From an uncultured Bacteroidales bacterium (GTDB lineage Bacteria; Bacteroidota; Bacteroidia; Bacteroidales; Muribaculaceae): 64,000 nucleotides of DNA. The stretch spans positions 62,001 to 126,000 of the forward strand of contig CAMWNG010000002.1 in assembly GCA_947175575.1 (NCBI GenBank). Reading direction: 5' to 3'. The notes under the pieces are model-generated. The model was not told the origin of the DNA. It saw nothing but the letters and a program-made list of their open reading frames with translations, and made no database searches. Positions within the stretch are counted from its first letter, which is position 1, and each line of letters begins with the position of its first letter. The translations under genes and the position numbers were made by a program. This document shows positions 44,125 to 52,929 of the stretch, in pieces.

Positions 44125-44790
44125 ATGATTACTCTGAAGGATATAAATAAAACGTATCCGGGAGCCGTGCCGCTGCATGTGCTCAAGGATATAAATTTAC
44201 ATATAGACAAGGGTGAGCTCGTCGCTATTATGGGAGCTTCGGGTTCCGGTAAATCCACACTGCTCAACATTCTGGGCATCCTTGACACATACGACACCGG
44301 AGAATACTTTCTTGACGGGAAATTGATACGCGACCTCAGCGAGAACCGCGCCGCCGACCTTCGCAACCGCCTCATAGGCTTTGTGTTCCAGTCGTTCAAC
44401 CTGATAAATTATAAGTCAGCTTTGGAGAATGTGGCACTTCCGCTTATGTATCAAGGAGTCGGACGCCGCCGTCGAAACGCGCTTGCGATGGAGCAGCTTG
44501 AACGTATGGGTCTGGCCGACCGCGCTTCTCATCTCCCAGGCGAGATGTCAGGCGGCCAGAGGCAACGCGTGGCCATAGCACGTGCGCTTGTCACCCGCCC
44601 CGCAATCATTCTTGCCGATGAACCCACCGGTGCACTCGATTCAAAGACATCGAAAGAAGTGATGCAGGTGTTCCGCGACCTCAACGCCGAGGGAATGACC
44701 ATCGCTATCGTGACACATGATCCCGGAGTCGGAGCTGCCACCAACCGTATAATCAAAATCGTAGACGGACGTATCTCGGAAGATGTTTGA
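44125..44790 (+). CDS. ABC transporter ATP-binding protein, MacB/LolD type
   Basis: 221 residues. Walker A GASGSGKST (37-45), Q-loop FVFQSFNLINY, signature MSGGQRQRVAIARAL, Walker B IILADEPTGAL, and the switch His in VTHDPG. This subfamily powers mechanotransmission-type exporters (MacB, LolCDE). It begins a five- or six-gene operon: two permeases, a MacA-like adaptor and a TolC-like channel follow. It overlaps the first permease by eight bases. Substrates in this class include macrolides, peptides and lipoproteins; none can be chosen from the sequence. Confidence 0.92.
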   Translation: MITLKDINKTYPGAVPLHVLKDINLHIDKGELVAIMGASGSGKSTLLNILGILDTYDTGEYFLDGKLIRDLSENRAADLRNRLIGFVFQSFNLINYKSALENVALPLMYQGVGRRRRNALAMEQLERMGLADRASHLPGEMSGGQRQRVAIARALVTRPAIILADEPTGALDSKTSKEVMQVFRDLNAEGMTIAIVTHDPGVGAATNRIIKIVDGRISEDV

Positions 44791-46003
44791 CCTTATAAGC
44801 GAAATATCACAGAGTCTGCGCACCAACCGCACGCGCACGCTGCTGACCGGACTGGCTGTGGCTTGGGGCATCTTTATGCTCATAGTGCTGTTGGGGGTGG
44901 CCCGCGGAGTGGTGAACACGTTCAACACAAACATGGGCGGAGGACAGTCGAACGAGATGTCCGTATGGGGTGGCCGCACTTCAGTGCCTTATAAGGGATA
45001 TAAGGACGGGCGCCGGGTGGTTCTGAAAGATAATGACGGTCCTATGTTGGTGGAACAGGTAGAAGGAATAGCCGAGGTGGTGCCGACTGCTTCTGCTTCG
45101 GTCACTGTATCCACCCTGAAGGATTACTCGTCGGGGATCGAAGCCGTGTATCCCTCAGCGGGAAAAGAATTCGACAACTTGGTGGCCGGGCGTTTTATAA
45201 ATGAACGCGACATTCAGGAGCGCCGTCGTGTTATGGTAATCCGTGATCTCACGGCACGCCGTCTTTTCGATTGTGCGCCGGAAGAAGTCGAAGGCAAGAC
45301 CGTGAATTGCATGGGGCTTTCATGGACAATCGTAGGCGTTTATCATCACCGTTGGCGTGGTGGAAATTTCGTACCGTATACCACATATAAGGCGCTCACA
45401 GGTTTCAGCGAAGACGCCAGCGAGCTCAAGGTGCTTGTGGAAGGTCTTGCCACTCAGGAGGACGGTGACCGTGTGGAACGCGAACTGACCGAAGCGCTTG
45501 CAGCCTCACATGAATTCAATCCCACTGATAAGAACGCCGTCTGGATATGGAACCGATTCAGCAATTTCGTGCAGAGTGCGTCAGCCCTCAAAATATTGAC
45601 TCTGAGTGTATGGATAATAGGCATTTTCACCTTGTTAAGCGGTATTGTGGGTGTGAGCAACATAATGTTCGTGTCCGTGCGCGAACGCACCCATGAGATC
45701 GGTGTGCGCAGAGCGATCGGTGCCCGTCCGCGCAACATCCTTACTCAGGTGGTGACTGAAAGCATCGTCATAACCACCATGTTCGGATATATCGGCATCG
45801 TGCTCGGAATGATAGTTTTGCAGATTATCGACTATTTTATGAAGAATTCTCCCGGCGAAAAGCCGCTGGAGAACCCCACAGTCGATCTCTCGCTGGCCAT
45901 TCAGGTCACTGTGGTGCTGATAATTGCCGGAGCGGCAGCCGGCTTGTTCCCGGCACTAAAAGCTCTTAAAGTAAAACCTGTTGAAGCCCTGAGAGACGAA
46001 TGA
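44783..46003 (+). CDS. MacB-like ABC transporter permease 1
   Basis: 406 residues with the MacB/FtsX plan: one N-terminal helix (TLLTGLAVAWGIFMLIVLLGVA), a large periplasmic MacB_PCD domain (~45-275), then three C-terminal helices ending in 'LKALKVKPVEALRDE'. The motif ERTHEIGVRRAIGAR between the second and third helices is typical. It has no fused ATPase, so it works with the upstream ATPase and probably forms a heterodimer with the next permease, whose start overlaps its stop by four bases. Confidence 0.9.
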   Translation: MFDLISEISQSLRTNRTRTLLTGLAVAWGIFMLIVLLGVARGVVNTFNTNMGGGQSNEMSVWGGRTSVPYKGYKDGRRVVLKDNDGPMLVEQVEGIAEVVPTASASVTVSTLKDYSSGIEAVYPSAGKEFDNLVAGRFINERDIQERRRVMVIRDLTARRLFDCAPEEVEGKTVNCMGLSWTIVGVYHHRWRGGNFVPYTTYKALTGFSEDASELKVLVEGLATQEDGDRVERELTEALAASHEFNPTDKNAVWIWNRFSNFVQSASALKILTLSVWIIGIFTLLSGIVGVSNIMFVSVRERTHEIGVRRAIGARPRNILTQVVTESIVITTMFGYIGIVLGMIVLQIIDYFMKNSPGEKPLENPTVDLSLAIQVTVVLIIAGAAAGLFPALKALKVKPVEALRDE

Positions 46004-47247
46004 GATTTACATTTTTCGATCCTGAAAACTGGCGTGAGATCACAGCCACATTGGCGCGCAACAAAACCCGCACGCTGCTCACGGCCTTCGGTATTTTCTG
46101 GGGGACGGCGATGCTTGCCATGCTCTACGGAGGTTCGCATGGACTTGCCGGAATGATGAACCGTCACTTCGCCGGAATGTCTACCAACAGCGGTTTTTTC
46201 ATGTCCGGCACACGTTCCATCTCACATCGCGGGTTCAATAAGGGGTCTTCCTGGCAACTGACGCTCAACGATGTGCGTATGATCCGCAAACATGCACCCG
46301 CGGTCGATGCGGTGTCTGCCGTTGCCACCGCGAGGGGTTCCGGTGTTAACGGCAATCGCAGCAAGACAGCTACAGTGATTGGCGTCGATGAGGACTACAG
46401 TTCGCTGCTCATTCCCGTCGTTCTCGACGGTCGATTCATCAATTCGTCCGATATCGCGTCCGCGGCTAAAGTCGTGGTGCTTGGCAAGAATGTCGCCACG
46501 GAGTTATTCGGCGGTGAATCGCCCGTGGGCAGATATGTTGCTGTCAACAATGTATATTATAAAGTGGTGGGAGTGGCTGACCAGATGTCCGATGTGAGTA
46601 TAGCCGGCAGGATTGGCGATTCATTTCTGATGCCCCTTACCACGCTCCAGAAGACTTTCAATATGGCCGAAAACATCCATTTCGTCGTATTTTCGGCTCC
46701 GGAAGGCAAATCTCCGGCTGACAATGAGGAGTTCCTTCGCCGATACCTCGGAAGTGTTCATTCTTTCCGCCCTGACGATACCCGAGCTCTTGAATTCGAG
46801 GATATAGCCGAGCAGTTCGAGCAGATAGGCATGCTATTTACCGGAATCTCTATCCTTGCATTGTTTGTCGGTGCGGGGTCGCTTCTGGCCGGTGTGATAG
46901 GCGTCGGAAACATCATGTGGATCATAGTCAAGGAACGCACGCGTGAGATCGGTATACGTCGAGCCATCGGCGCTCGGCCGGCAGACATCATGACACAGGT
47001 GCTTTGTGAGGCTGTAGCTCTCACACTCGTGGCCGGAACGGCAGGAGTATGTTTCGCCGCTTTAGTGCTCGGACTCGTCGACCATTTCACCTCTGATCCG
47101 CTTCTCGGCAAAGCCGGATTTGAGATATCTTTCAATGCTGCCGTCGCCATTGTGCTCGCTTTCTTTGTCCTCGGTTCGGCAGCAGGTACTATACCGGCCC
47201 TCAGAACATTGAAAATCAAACCCATCGAAGCTCTTAACGATAAATAA
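46000..47247 (+). CDS. MacB-like ABC transporter permease 2
   Basis: 415 residues, same plan as permease 1: N-terminal helix, periplasmic domain (~45-275), three C-terminal helices and the conserved ERTREIGIRRAIGARPAD motif, ending 'LRTLKIKPIEALNDK'. Sequence outside these motifs differs enough from permease 1 to suggest an old duplication and a heterodimeric transporter. Confidence 0.9.
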   Translation: MRFTFFDPENWREITATLARNKTRTLLTAFGIFWGTAMLAMLYGGSHGLAGMMNRHFAGMSTNSGFFMSGTRSISHRGFNKGSSWQLTLNDVRMIRKHAPAVDAVSAVATARGSGVNGNRSKTATVIGVDEDYSSLLIPVVLDGRFINSSDIASAAKVVVLGKNVATELFGGESPVGRYVAVNNVYYKVVGVADQMSDVSIAGRIGDSFLMPLTTLQKTFNMAENIHFVVFSAPEGKSPADNEEFLRRYLGSVHSFRPDDTRALEFEDIAEQFEQIGMLFTGISILALFVGAGSLLAGVIGVGNIMWIIVKERTREIGIRRAIGARPADIMTQVLCEAVALTLVAGTAGVCFAALVLGLVDHFTSDPLLGKAGFEISFNAAVAIVLAFFVLGSAAGTIPALRTLKIKPIEALNDK

Positions 47248-47259
47248 AACACACCGTAT

Positions 47260-48351
47260 ATGAAAAAATTCTTTCGCATTTTGCTTTGGCTGATCCTTGC
47301 CGCCGTCATAGTCGGCACATTTTACTTCCTTTATCAGAATTCGCGGCCGGTGGAGGAACGGTTCGACACTATAACTCCCTCGACCGGATCCATCAGCCGT
47401 ACTACGGTGCTCGCGGGCAAGATTGAGCCTCGCGACGAGATTGAGATAAAACCACAGATATCAGGTATTATCTCCGAAATTACGGTTGAAGCCGGTGATT
47501 TCGTCCACGAAGGCGACGTCATCGCCCGCATCAAGGTGATTCCCGACGCTTCGTCGCTTTCGTCGGCGCAGTCGCGCATCAATGCGGCTCAGATTGAACT
47601 TTCCGACGCTGCAGTGAAATGGCGTCGCGACAGCACTCTTTATGCCCGCAAGGTCATAGCCCGTGAGGAGCTTGAAAACTCCCGCAAGACCTATGATAAG
47701 GCTCGGGAGGAACTCGAAGCCGCACGTGACGTCTACCGAATCGTTCGCGAAGGCGTGTCACAATACAATGCGTCAGAGAGCAATACTATGGTTCGTGCCA
47801 CCATCACCGGCTTGATTCTCGATGTGCCTGTGAAGGTCGGATCGTCAGTAATTCAGGCTAACACGATGAACGACGGTACGACGATAGCCACGATAGCCGA
47901 TATGAATAATCTGATTTTCAAGGGAAATGTTGATGAGACTGAAGTCGGTATGCTGCGTGTCGGCATGCCCATGAACATCTCCATCGGTGCCCTTCCCGAC
48001 ATGCGTCCGGCCGGTTCGATTGAATATATCGCACCCAAGGGTAAGGAAGAAAACGGAGCTAACAGTTTTGAGATAAAGGCTGCGCTTACATTCGATTCGA
48101 TCGCCGGGCTGCGCGCCGGCTACAGCGCCAATGCCACCGTTATTCTCGCGGAAGCCAAGGATGTGCTGACTGTACCTGAAAGCACAGTGGAATTCATGGG
48201 CGACTCGGCTTTCGTGTATGTCCGTACGGATACGGTTCCCAAACCTGTATTTGAACGCCGGGCCGTGACCACCGGACTCAGCGACGGTATAAACGTGGAA
48301 ATCAAAGAAGGAATAGACTCACTGGCCGTGCTTCGCGGTGCAAAACTCTGA
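47260..48351 (+). CDS. MacA/HlyD-type periplasmic adaptor subunit
   Basis: 363 residues. An N-terminal membrane anchor (ILLWLILAAVIVGTFYFLY) is followed by a split lipoyl domain (KPQISGIISEITVEAGDFVHEGDVIARI begins near residue 65, cited in part), an alpha-helical hairpin (~100-165, with heptad-like EELENSRKTYDKAREELEAA) and beta-barrel and membrane-proximal domains. It links the inner-membrane ABC permeases to the TolC-like channel encoded next. The start is 12 bases after permease 2. Confidence 0.93.
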   Translation: MKKFFRILLWLILAAVIVGTFYFLYQNSRPVEERFDTITPSTGSISRTTVLAGKIEPRDEIEIKPQISGIISEITVEAGDFVHEGDVIARIKVIPDASSLSSAQSRINAAQIELSDAAVKWRRDSTLYARKVIAREELENSRKTYDKAREELEAARDVYRIVREGVSQYNASESNTMVRATITGLILDVPVKVGSSVIQANTMNDGTTIATIADMNNLIFKGNVDETEVGMLRVGMPMNISIGALPDMRPAGSIEYIAPKGKEENGANSFEIKAALTFDSIAGLRAGYSANATVILAEAKDVLTVPESTVEFMGDSAFVYVRTDTVPKPVFERRAVTTGLSDGINVEIKEGIDSLAVLRGAKL

Positions 48352-48357
48352 TGTGAC

Positions 48358-49662
48358 ATGAAAAATTTTCTCAGACTTGCAGTAGCTGCGGGCATATCGC
48401 TCTCAACGATGTACGCCTCTGCTCAGACATGGACATTGGACAGTTGTGTGGCGTATGCCGTAGAGCATAACATTGATGTGCGCCGGGCTGTCCTTGAGGC
48501 ACGTCAGGGACAGGAGGATGTGACTTCCGCCAAAGATGCGTTCCTGCCGCAAGTGCAGGGTTATGCATCGCAGAATTTCAGCTTCGGCCGCGCGCTAACA
48601 GCCGATAATACATATGCCAACCGTAACACCACGAGTTTCGCGGCCGGTGCACAGTTGTCAATGCCGATATTCAGCGGCCTCAGAAATCTGCGTACCAAAC
48701 GCCGGGCCGAAACATCGCTGCTCGCGCTGCTCGAACGCACGGAGGCTGCCAAGGATAACGTGACCCTTAACGTGATGGCTCTTTATCTTCAGGCTTTATA
48801 TACGTCAGAGATGCTGGAGATCGAACGTCTCAATCTTCAGATATCCCGCGATGAACTCTTGCGGCGTCAGCAGCTTCTTGAAGCAGGTAAGATTCCCGAA
48901 CTTGATGTCTATGAGGCGCGGTCGCAGGTTAGCCGCGACGAGCTGTCAGTGGTAAACGCAGCCAATGACAGCATCCTCGCGGTGCTTGATCTGCGGCAGT
49001 TGCTCAATCTTCCTGAAGACAGCGAAATGGTTCCGGCCGAAGTGGATCAGGAATACGGTCCGCTCATCCCGGCTGAAGAAATCTACACACGAGCCTTACA
49101 GATAAATCATACCGTTCGTGCCGGACATCTCGAGGCGCGCGCGGCGGAGCAGGGCGTTTCTCTTGCAAAATCCGGTTGGCTGCCCACACTCTCTTTCAAC
49201 GCCGGGTTGTCCTCCAATTATTACCGTACCACCGGCTTTCAGAATGAATCGTTCGGCGCTCAGATGCGGCATAATTTCGGTAAATCGCTCGGTTTCTCGC
49301 TTTCCGTACCTCTGTTCGACGCTTTTGGCACACGGAACAATGTGCGTCGTGCTCGCCTGCAGCAGGAATCGGCCGACCTCGCGCTTGAAAACAGCCGCCT
49401 CAATCTCCGCAAGGCCATAGTTCAGAGCCACGCTCAGGCTGTGGCAGCCGCAAAAAAACAGATGGCAGCCTCTACAGCCGCCGAATCTGCGGCGAAGGCT
49501 TTCGAGGCCATGCAGGTCAAGTATGACAACGGCCGTGCCACACCCACTGAATACGCCAAGGCCAAGACCGACTATATGAGCGCGCTGGCGCAGCAGGTGC
49601 AGGCCAAATATGAAACTATCCTGCGCACACGGATTCTTGATTTCTACTACACCGGCCAATGA
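48358..49662 (+). CDS. TolC family outer membrane efflux protein
   Basis: 434 residues with a signal peptide (VAAGISLSTMYASAQ). It has the two tandem OEP repeats of TolC proteins: each begins with long amphipathic helices (TLDSCVAYAVEHNIDV at ~27-42; IYTRALQINHTVRAG at ~242-256) and includes an outer-membrane strand block. It forms the trimeric outer-membrane channel for the preceding ABC system. The stop overlaps the DUF3667 gene by four bases. Confidence 0.93.
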   Translation: MKNFLRLAVAAGISLSTMYASAQTWTLDSCVAYAVEHNIDVRRAVLEARQGQEDVTSAKDAFLPQVQGYASQNFSFGRALTADNTYANRNTTSFAAGAQLSMPIFSGLRNLRTKRRAETSLLALLERTEAAKDNVTLNVMALYLQALYTSEMLEIERLNLQISRDELLRRQQLLEAGKIPELDVYEARSQVSRDELSVVNAANDSILAVLDLRQLLNLPEDSEMVPAEVDQEYGPLIPAEEIYTRALQINHTVRAGHLEARAAEQGVSLAKSGWLPTLSFNAGLSSNYYRTTGFQNESFGAQMRHNFGKSLGFSLSVPLFDAFGTRNNVRRARLQQESADLALENSRLNLRKAIVQSHAQAVAAAKKQMAASTAAESAAKAFEAMQVKYDNGRATPTEYAKAKTDYMSALAQQVQAKYETILRTRILDFYYTGQ

Positions 49663-50429
49663 CGGACAGCCAACAATCCGGAGTTAAGATATGCAAGAAC
49701 TGCGGGGCGCAATGCTCATCACGCTTCTGTCCTGACTGCGGCCAGGCTGTGTCTGAAGAACGTCTTAAAAACAAGACATTTTTCTTAGGCCTCCTGTCCG
49801 GCTTCACGAGGATAAACCGTGGACTGTTGTACACATCGTGGCATCTGTGGGTTCACCCCTGGCGTGTCATCAGGGATTACATCCAATGCCGCAGAGTGTC
49901 TTATACTCCTCCGGTCAACATGTTCGTGCTTCTTTGTTTTCTTGGGTCGGTGGTCGCCGGGCTTGTGACCGTGGATGTGATGATCACGGCCGAGGATGTC
50001 GATCTTTCCTCGTTGCCTGTTGGCTACAAGATCGGGTACTACATAGGGCAATTCTTCAAGAACAGCGTTATCGCACAGAATCTCACAATTTATCTGCCGG
50101 CGCTTCTCGCGTTGCCGATAGTCTACTGTCGCAAGGGGGCCGGCAAATACAATCTTGCGGAATATTTCACCGCGCTGCTCTATCTCATCAACGCGTTCAT
50201 TGTCTTCGGCATTGTCACCCTTCCTTTGAAGTTTCTTGTTACGGACGCGGTATATTCCGGCATTGAACTATGCTATACTGTGGCGATCGTTGCCATAAGT
50301 CTTATCAAAGCGTTCCCGATGGCCACGCTAAGTGCCGCCATAAAATATTTCGTTTTGTTCCTCATCGTGTCGATGCTGATCTATATGCTGATTTTCGTCG
50401 GAATAGGTCTGCTTATTATGCCTACGTAG
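49659..50429 (+). CDS. DUF3667 family membrane protein with N-terminal zinc ribbon
   Basis: 256 residues. It opens with a four-Cys zinc-ribbon (CKNCGAQCSSRFCPDCGQ, ~9-26), followed by the DUF3667 segment (WHLWVHPWRVIRDYI) and four to five hydrophobic helices. No biochemical role is known for the family. Its translational coupling to the TolC gene suggests, but does not prove, a part in the efflux operon. Confidence 0.8.
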   Translation: MTDSQQSGVKICKNCGAQCSSRFCPDCGQAVSEERLKNKTFFLGLLSGFTRINRGLLYTSWHLWVHPWRVIRDYIQCRRVSYTPPVNMFVLLCFLGSVVAGLVTVDVMITAEDVDLSSLPVGYKIGYYIGQFFKNSVIAQNLTIYLPALLALPIVYCRKGAGKYNLAEYFTALLYLINAFIVFGIVTLPLKFLVTDAVYSGIELCYTVAIVAISLIKAFPMATLSAAIKYFVLFLIVSMLIYMLIFVGIGLLIMPT

Positions 50430-50444
50430 CCCCTCTTGATAATT

Positions 50445-50479
50445 TGAGGCTGCCTGATATTAATTGTCAGACAGCCTCA
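50445..50479. terminator. bidirectional terminator between efflux operon and secreted pair
   Basis: An 8-bp outer stem (50445-50452 with 50472-50479), one mismatch, then a further 4-bp inner stem. It lies between convergent stop codons. Confidence 0.65.
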
Positions 50480-50486
50480 TTACGAT

Positions 50487-51473
50487 TTACTTCTTTATGA
50501 CCTTTTCGATTTTAGAGCCGGCTCGCCGGATATAGATTCCTACAGCCGTGGGAGGTTCAACTTTTCGTCCGTCGAGTGTGAACCAGATCTCATCTTCGGA
50601 CGCCGGCGCTATCTGAACATCTTCTGTTCCGGCCGGATCGTATTCCCAGAGCTTGAATCCGCCTTTCCCTTCAAAGAGGATATTGTTATCCTCGTCGGTG
50701 ACATAGCAGAGTCGGGGTTGCATTTGGTGGGGATAATTGTCATACGGATTTACTCCCAAGGGCGCGAAGAATAGTTCGGAAAGATATTCTCCCGAGTCCG
50801 TGTAGCCGAATTCCGGAACGGAGTACACGGTAGCGTTTTGCAAATGCCGGCAGTCTTCATTGTATCCTTTGACGTTCAGAATATACCGCTGATAATCAAA
50901 TCCGGAATTCGTTATTGCTTCATGCTTGTCAAATGCAAATTTTACGAATTCATTATCATCCGGGTCATATCCGCATGAACCGTCACAGGTGGAAGTATAA
51001 ACAAATTCTCGTCCTTCTTCTCCGAAAAGTTCGAAGTCTATTATTCTATTTTCCCCCTGTTCTCGTGTCAAATGGTAAAGCGGTCCGAATAATTGAATGA
51101 ATAGAGGATGTTCCTTCAGCTCTTCTCCGGCAGAATAACGGGTGAAAACCTTGCTTCCCTCCTGGCGGATATGGCAGATAGTAATTACTTCATCAGAAAG
51201 AACGGGTTCTTCGTTCGGTGAAGTGACCAGATACCTGATCTGTTGTACAGGATACCATGTTTCGCCGTCTATATCGACCGGAGCTGCAATTCTGAAACCG
51301 AAATCCTGATCGTTCAATCCTGCTACCGGTGCATTATACCACCACGTACGCCCCTCGACTACCATCTGAACGGGTTTGTTTGAGGATTCAGCCCCGTCCA
51401 TGCGACTTATTTGCGCGGCCATGTAGTTTGCGATACTAAACAACATGGCGAAAATCAGAATTAACTTTTTCAT
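50487..51473 (-). CDS. secreted protein of unknown function, duplicated pair member A
   Basis: 328 residues from the ATG at 51473, which gives a clean signal peptide (MKKLILIFAMLFSIANYMAAQ); longer in-frame starts run into the promoter region. I do not recognise the body. It shares the first ~75 and last ~70 residues almost exactly with the gene upstream, while the middle (~85-220) has diverged. The C-terminus (WFTLDGRKVEPPTAVGIYIRR, cited in part, then Lys-rich KIEKVIKK) resembles the end of a type A T9SS sorting domain. Its promoter region contains a CAAAGATA/TATCTTTG element. Function unknown. Confidence 0.65.
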   Translation of the reverse strand: MKKLILIFAMLFSIANYMAAQISRMDGAESSNKPVQMVVEGRTWWYNAPVAGLNDQDFGFRIAAPVDIDGETWYPVQQIRYLVTSPNEEPVLSDEVITICHIRQEGSKVFTRYSAGEELKEHPLFIQLFGPLYHLTREQGENRIIDFELFGEEGREFVYTSTCDGSCGYDPDDNEFVKFAFDKHEAITNSGFDYQRYILNVKGYNEDCRHLQNATVYSVPEFGYTDSGEYLSELFFAPLGVNPYDNYPHQMQPRLCYVTDEDNNILFEGKGGFKLWEYDPAGTEDVQIAPASEDEIWFTLDGRKVEPPTAVGIYIRRAGSKIEKVIKK

Positions 51474-51493
51474 AGCTTTGTAGTATGGTTTGG

Positions 51494-51501
51494 CAAAGAT
51501 A
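51494..51501 (-). promoter_or_regulatory. predicted -7 element for pair member A
   Basis: TATCTTTG on the minus strand, 20 bases before the ATG, in the same position as for the other member of the pair. The -33 box is not convincing. Confidence 0.4.
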
Positions 51502-51536
51502 TATACGATTTTAGATTTTGTCGGACTCAAGGAAAT

Positions 51537-52517
51537 TTACTTCTTTACAACCTTTTCGATTTTAGAGCCGGCTCGCCGGATATAGATTCCTCCTGCCGCC
51601 GGTGATCCAACTTTTCGTCCGTCAAGTGTGAACCAAGTCTCATCTTCGGATTCCGGCGCTATCTGAACATCTTCTGTTCCGGCCGGATCGTATTCCCAGA
51701 GCTTGAACCCGCCTTTCCCTTCAAAGAGGATATTGTTATCCGCGTCGGTGACATAGCGGAGGCGTGGATTTACCTGATATGGGTACGAAGCAAAGAAATA
51801 TACACCCATGGGCGCGAAAAATAGTTCTGAATAGAATTCGGACGAGTCTGTATAGCCAAATTCTGGGACGGAATAGATAGTCGTTTCCCACATATCATAA
51901 AATGCACACCGTCTTTCCGTATTGGTCAGTTCAAACTGCATGTATTCGTTTCCCGAGTTAGAAATTAAATTAGAGTTTCCGAACGTAAGCTCCATAAAGT
52001 CTTTATCAGGATTGGTATCATCGGAAGAATAGATAAATTTTTCACCGCTCTCACCATACAACTGAATTTCCAATGTCGTTGCACTTTCAGTAATATCTGG
52101 CGAATAGACCAAATTCTGACATGGTCCAAAGAATTGATGAAATAATGGATGATTTTTGATCGCGTCGTTATTGTATGATATCCGAGTATATATCTTGCTG
52201 CCCACTTGTCGAATATGGCATAAGGTGATTGCTTCATCGGATAACTCAGGCTTCCCATTATAAGGCTCGACAAGATACCTGATCTGTTGTACAGGATACC
52301 ATGCTTCGCCGTCTATCTCGACCGGAGCAGCGATCCGGAAACCGAAATCCTGATTGTTCAATCCTGCAACCGGTGCATCATACCACCACGTACGTCCCTC
52401 TACTACCATCTGACCGGGTTTGTTTGAAGATTCAACCCCGTCCGTGCGGCTTATTTGTGCGGCCATGTAGTTTGCGATACTAAACAACGTGGCGAAAATC
52501 AGAATTAACTTTTTCAT
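51537..52517 (-). CDS. secreted protein of unknown function, duplicated pair member B
   Basis: 326 residues with signal peptide MKKLILIFATLFSIANYMAAQ. It is a tandem duplicate of the next gene downstream: the N-terminal block (VVEGRTWWY, APVAGLN.QDFGFRIAAPV) and the C-terminal block (LFEGKGGFKLWEYDPAGTED, TLDGRKV, GIYIRRAGSKIEKVVKK) are almost unchanged also at the nucleotide level, while the centre is divergent. That mosaic pattern suggests gene conversion at the ends or selection for change in the middle. The tail is T9SS-like. There are 63 bases between the two genes. Confidence 0.65.
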   Translation of the reverse strand: MKKLILIFATLFSIANYMAAQISRTDGVESSNKPGQMVVEGRTWWYDAPVAGLNNQDFGFRIAAPVEIDGEAWYPVQQIRYLVEPYNGKPELSDEAITLCHIRQVGSKIYTRISYNNDAIKNHPLFHQFFGPCQNLVYSPDITESATTLEIQLYGESGEKFIYSSDDTNPDKDFMELTFGNSNLISNSGNEYMQFELTNTERRCAFYDMWETTIYSVPEFGYTDSSEFYSELFFAPMGVYFFASYPYQVNPRLRYVTDADNNILFEGKGGFKLWEYDPAGTEDVQIAPESEDETWFTLDGRKVGSPAAGGIYIRRAGSKIEKVVKK

Positions 52518-52542
52518 AGATCTGTAATTTGGTTTCGTTTTG

Positions 52543-52573
52543 CAAAGATAATTACGGTTATAATTAAAATCAA
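52543..52573 (-). promoter_or_regulatory. predicted promoter of pair member B
   Basis: TATCTTTG -7 box (52543-52550) and TTG -33 box (52571-52573) on the minus strand, 20-base spacing. Confidence 0.6.
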
Positions 52574-52744
52574 GTGTGTTAATAAATATTTAGTTTTTTT
52601 AACAACATAAATTTGAGATTAGGTATTGTTTTTGTTTTAAAAAGGCTGTTCCCCACAATCTTATGAGATGATAAGTAATTTTGACTTTCGTAAGCTTTGG
52701 TGCTCGAAATTATAATTACTATAGATGTCTCCCTTTTCACGCTC

Positions 52745-52828
52745 AAAACTTGAGAAAAGATACAGAATCGCCAAAATAAAACTTGAGAAAACATACAACT
52801 TCTCCGAAATAAATTTTGAGATTCCGAC
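52745..52828. repeat. 33-bp tandem repeat, about 2.5 copies; possible IS21-like end remnant
   Basis: An 'AAACTTGAGAAAA.ATACA' unit recurs with a 33-base period (CTTGAG at 52749 and 52782; degenerate TTTGAG at 52815). Read on the minus strand the block begins TGTCGGAATCTCAAAA, and IS21-family elements have TG-starting ends with several internal repeats. No transposase is present, so this is at most a relic. The rest of the 52.57-52.86 kb gap is AT-rich with no credible gene. Confidence 0.45.
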
Positions 52829-52865
52829 ATGATGTTATGGCAATATTTTGATTGTTAGACAATTA

Positions 52866-52919
52866 GACAAAACACAGGGTCGCTGCACGGATTTCCGTGC
52901 AGCGACCCTGTGTTTTGTC
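52866..52919 (-). terminator. 25-bp perfect stem-loop terminator after the DUF308 gene
   Basis: 52866-52890 pairs without a mismatch with 52895-52919 around an ATTT loop. It lies just beyond the DUF308 stop; on the minus strand the stem ends in a U-rich stretch. Confidence 0.75.
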
Positions 52920-52929
52920 GGTTATATTG

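Noticed and set aside
52745-52828. CRISPR array
   Set aside because: The repeats are direct and adjacent with a 33-base period and no unique spacers, and no cas genes are present.
52579-52830. Small minus-strand frame over the 33-bp repeat
   Set aside because: The 11-residue repeat in its product simply follows the DNA repeat, and there is no promoter or homolog I recognise, so I treat it as non-coding.
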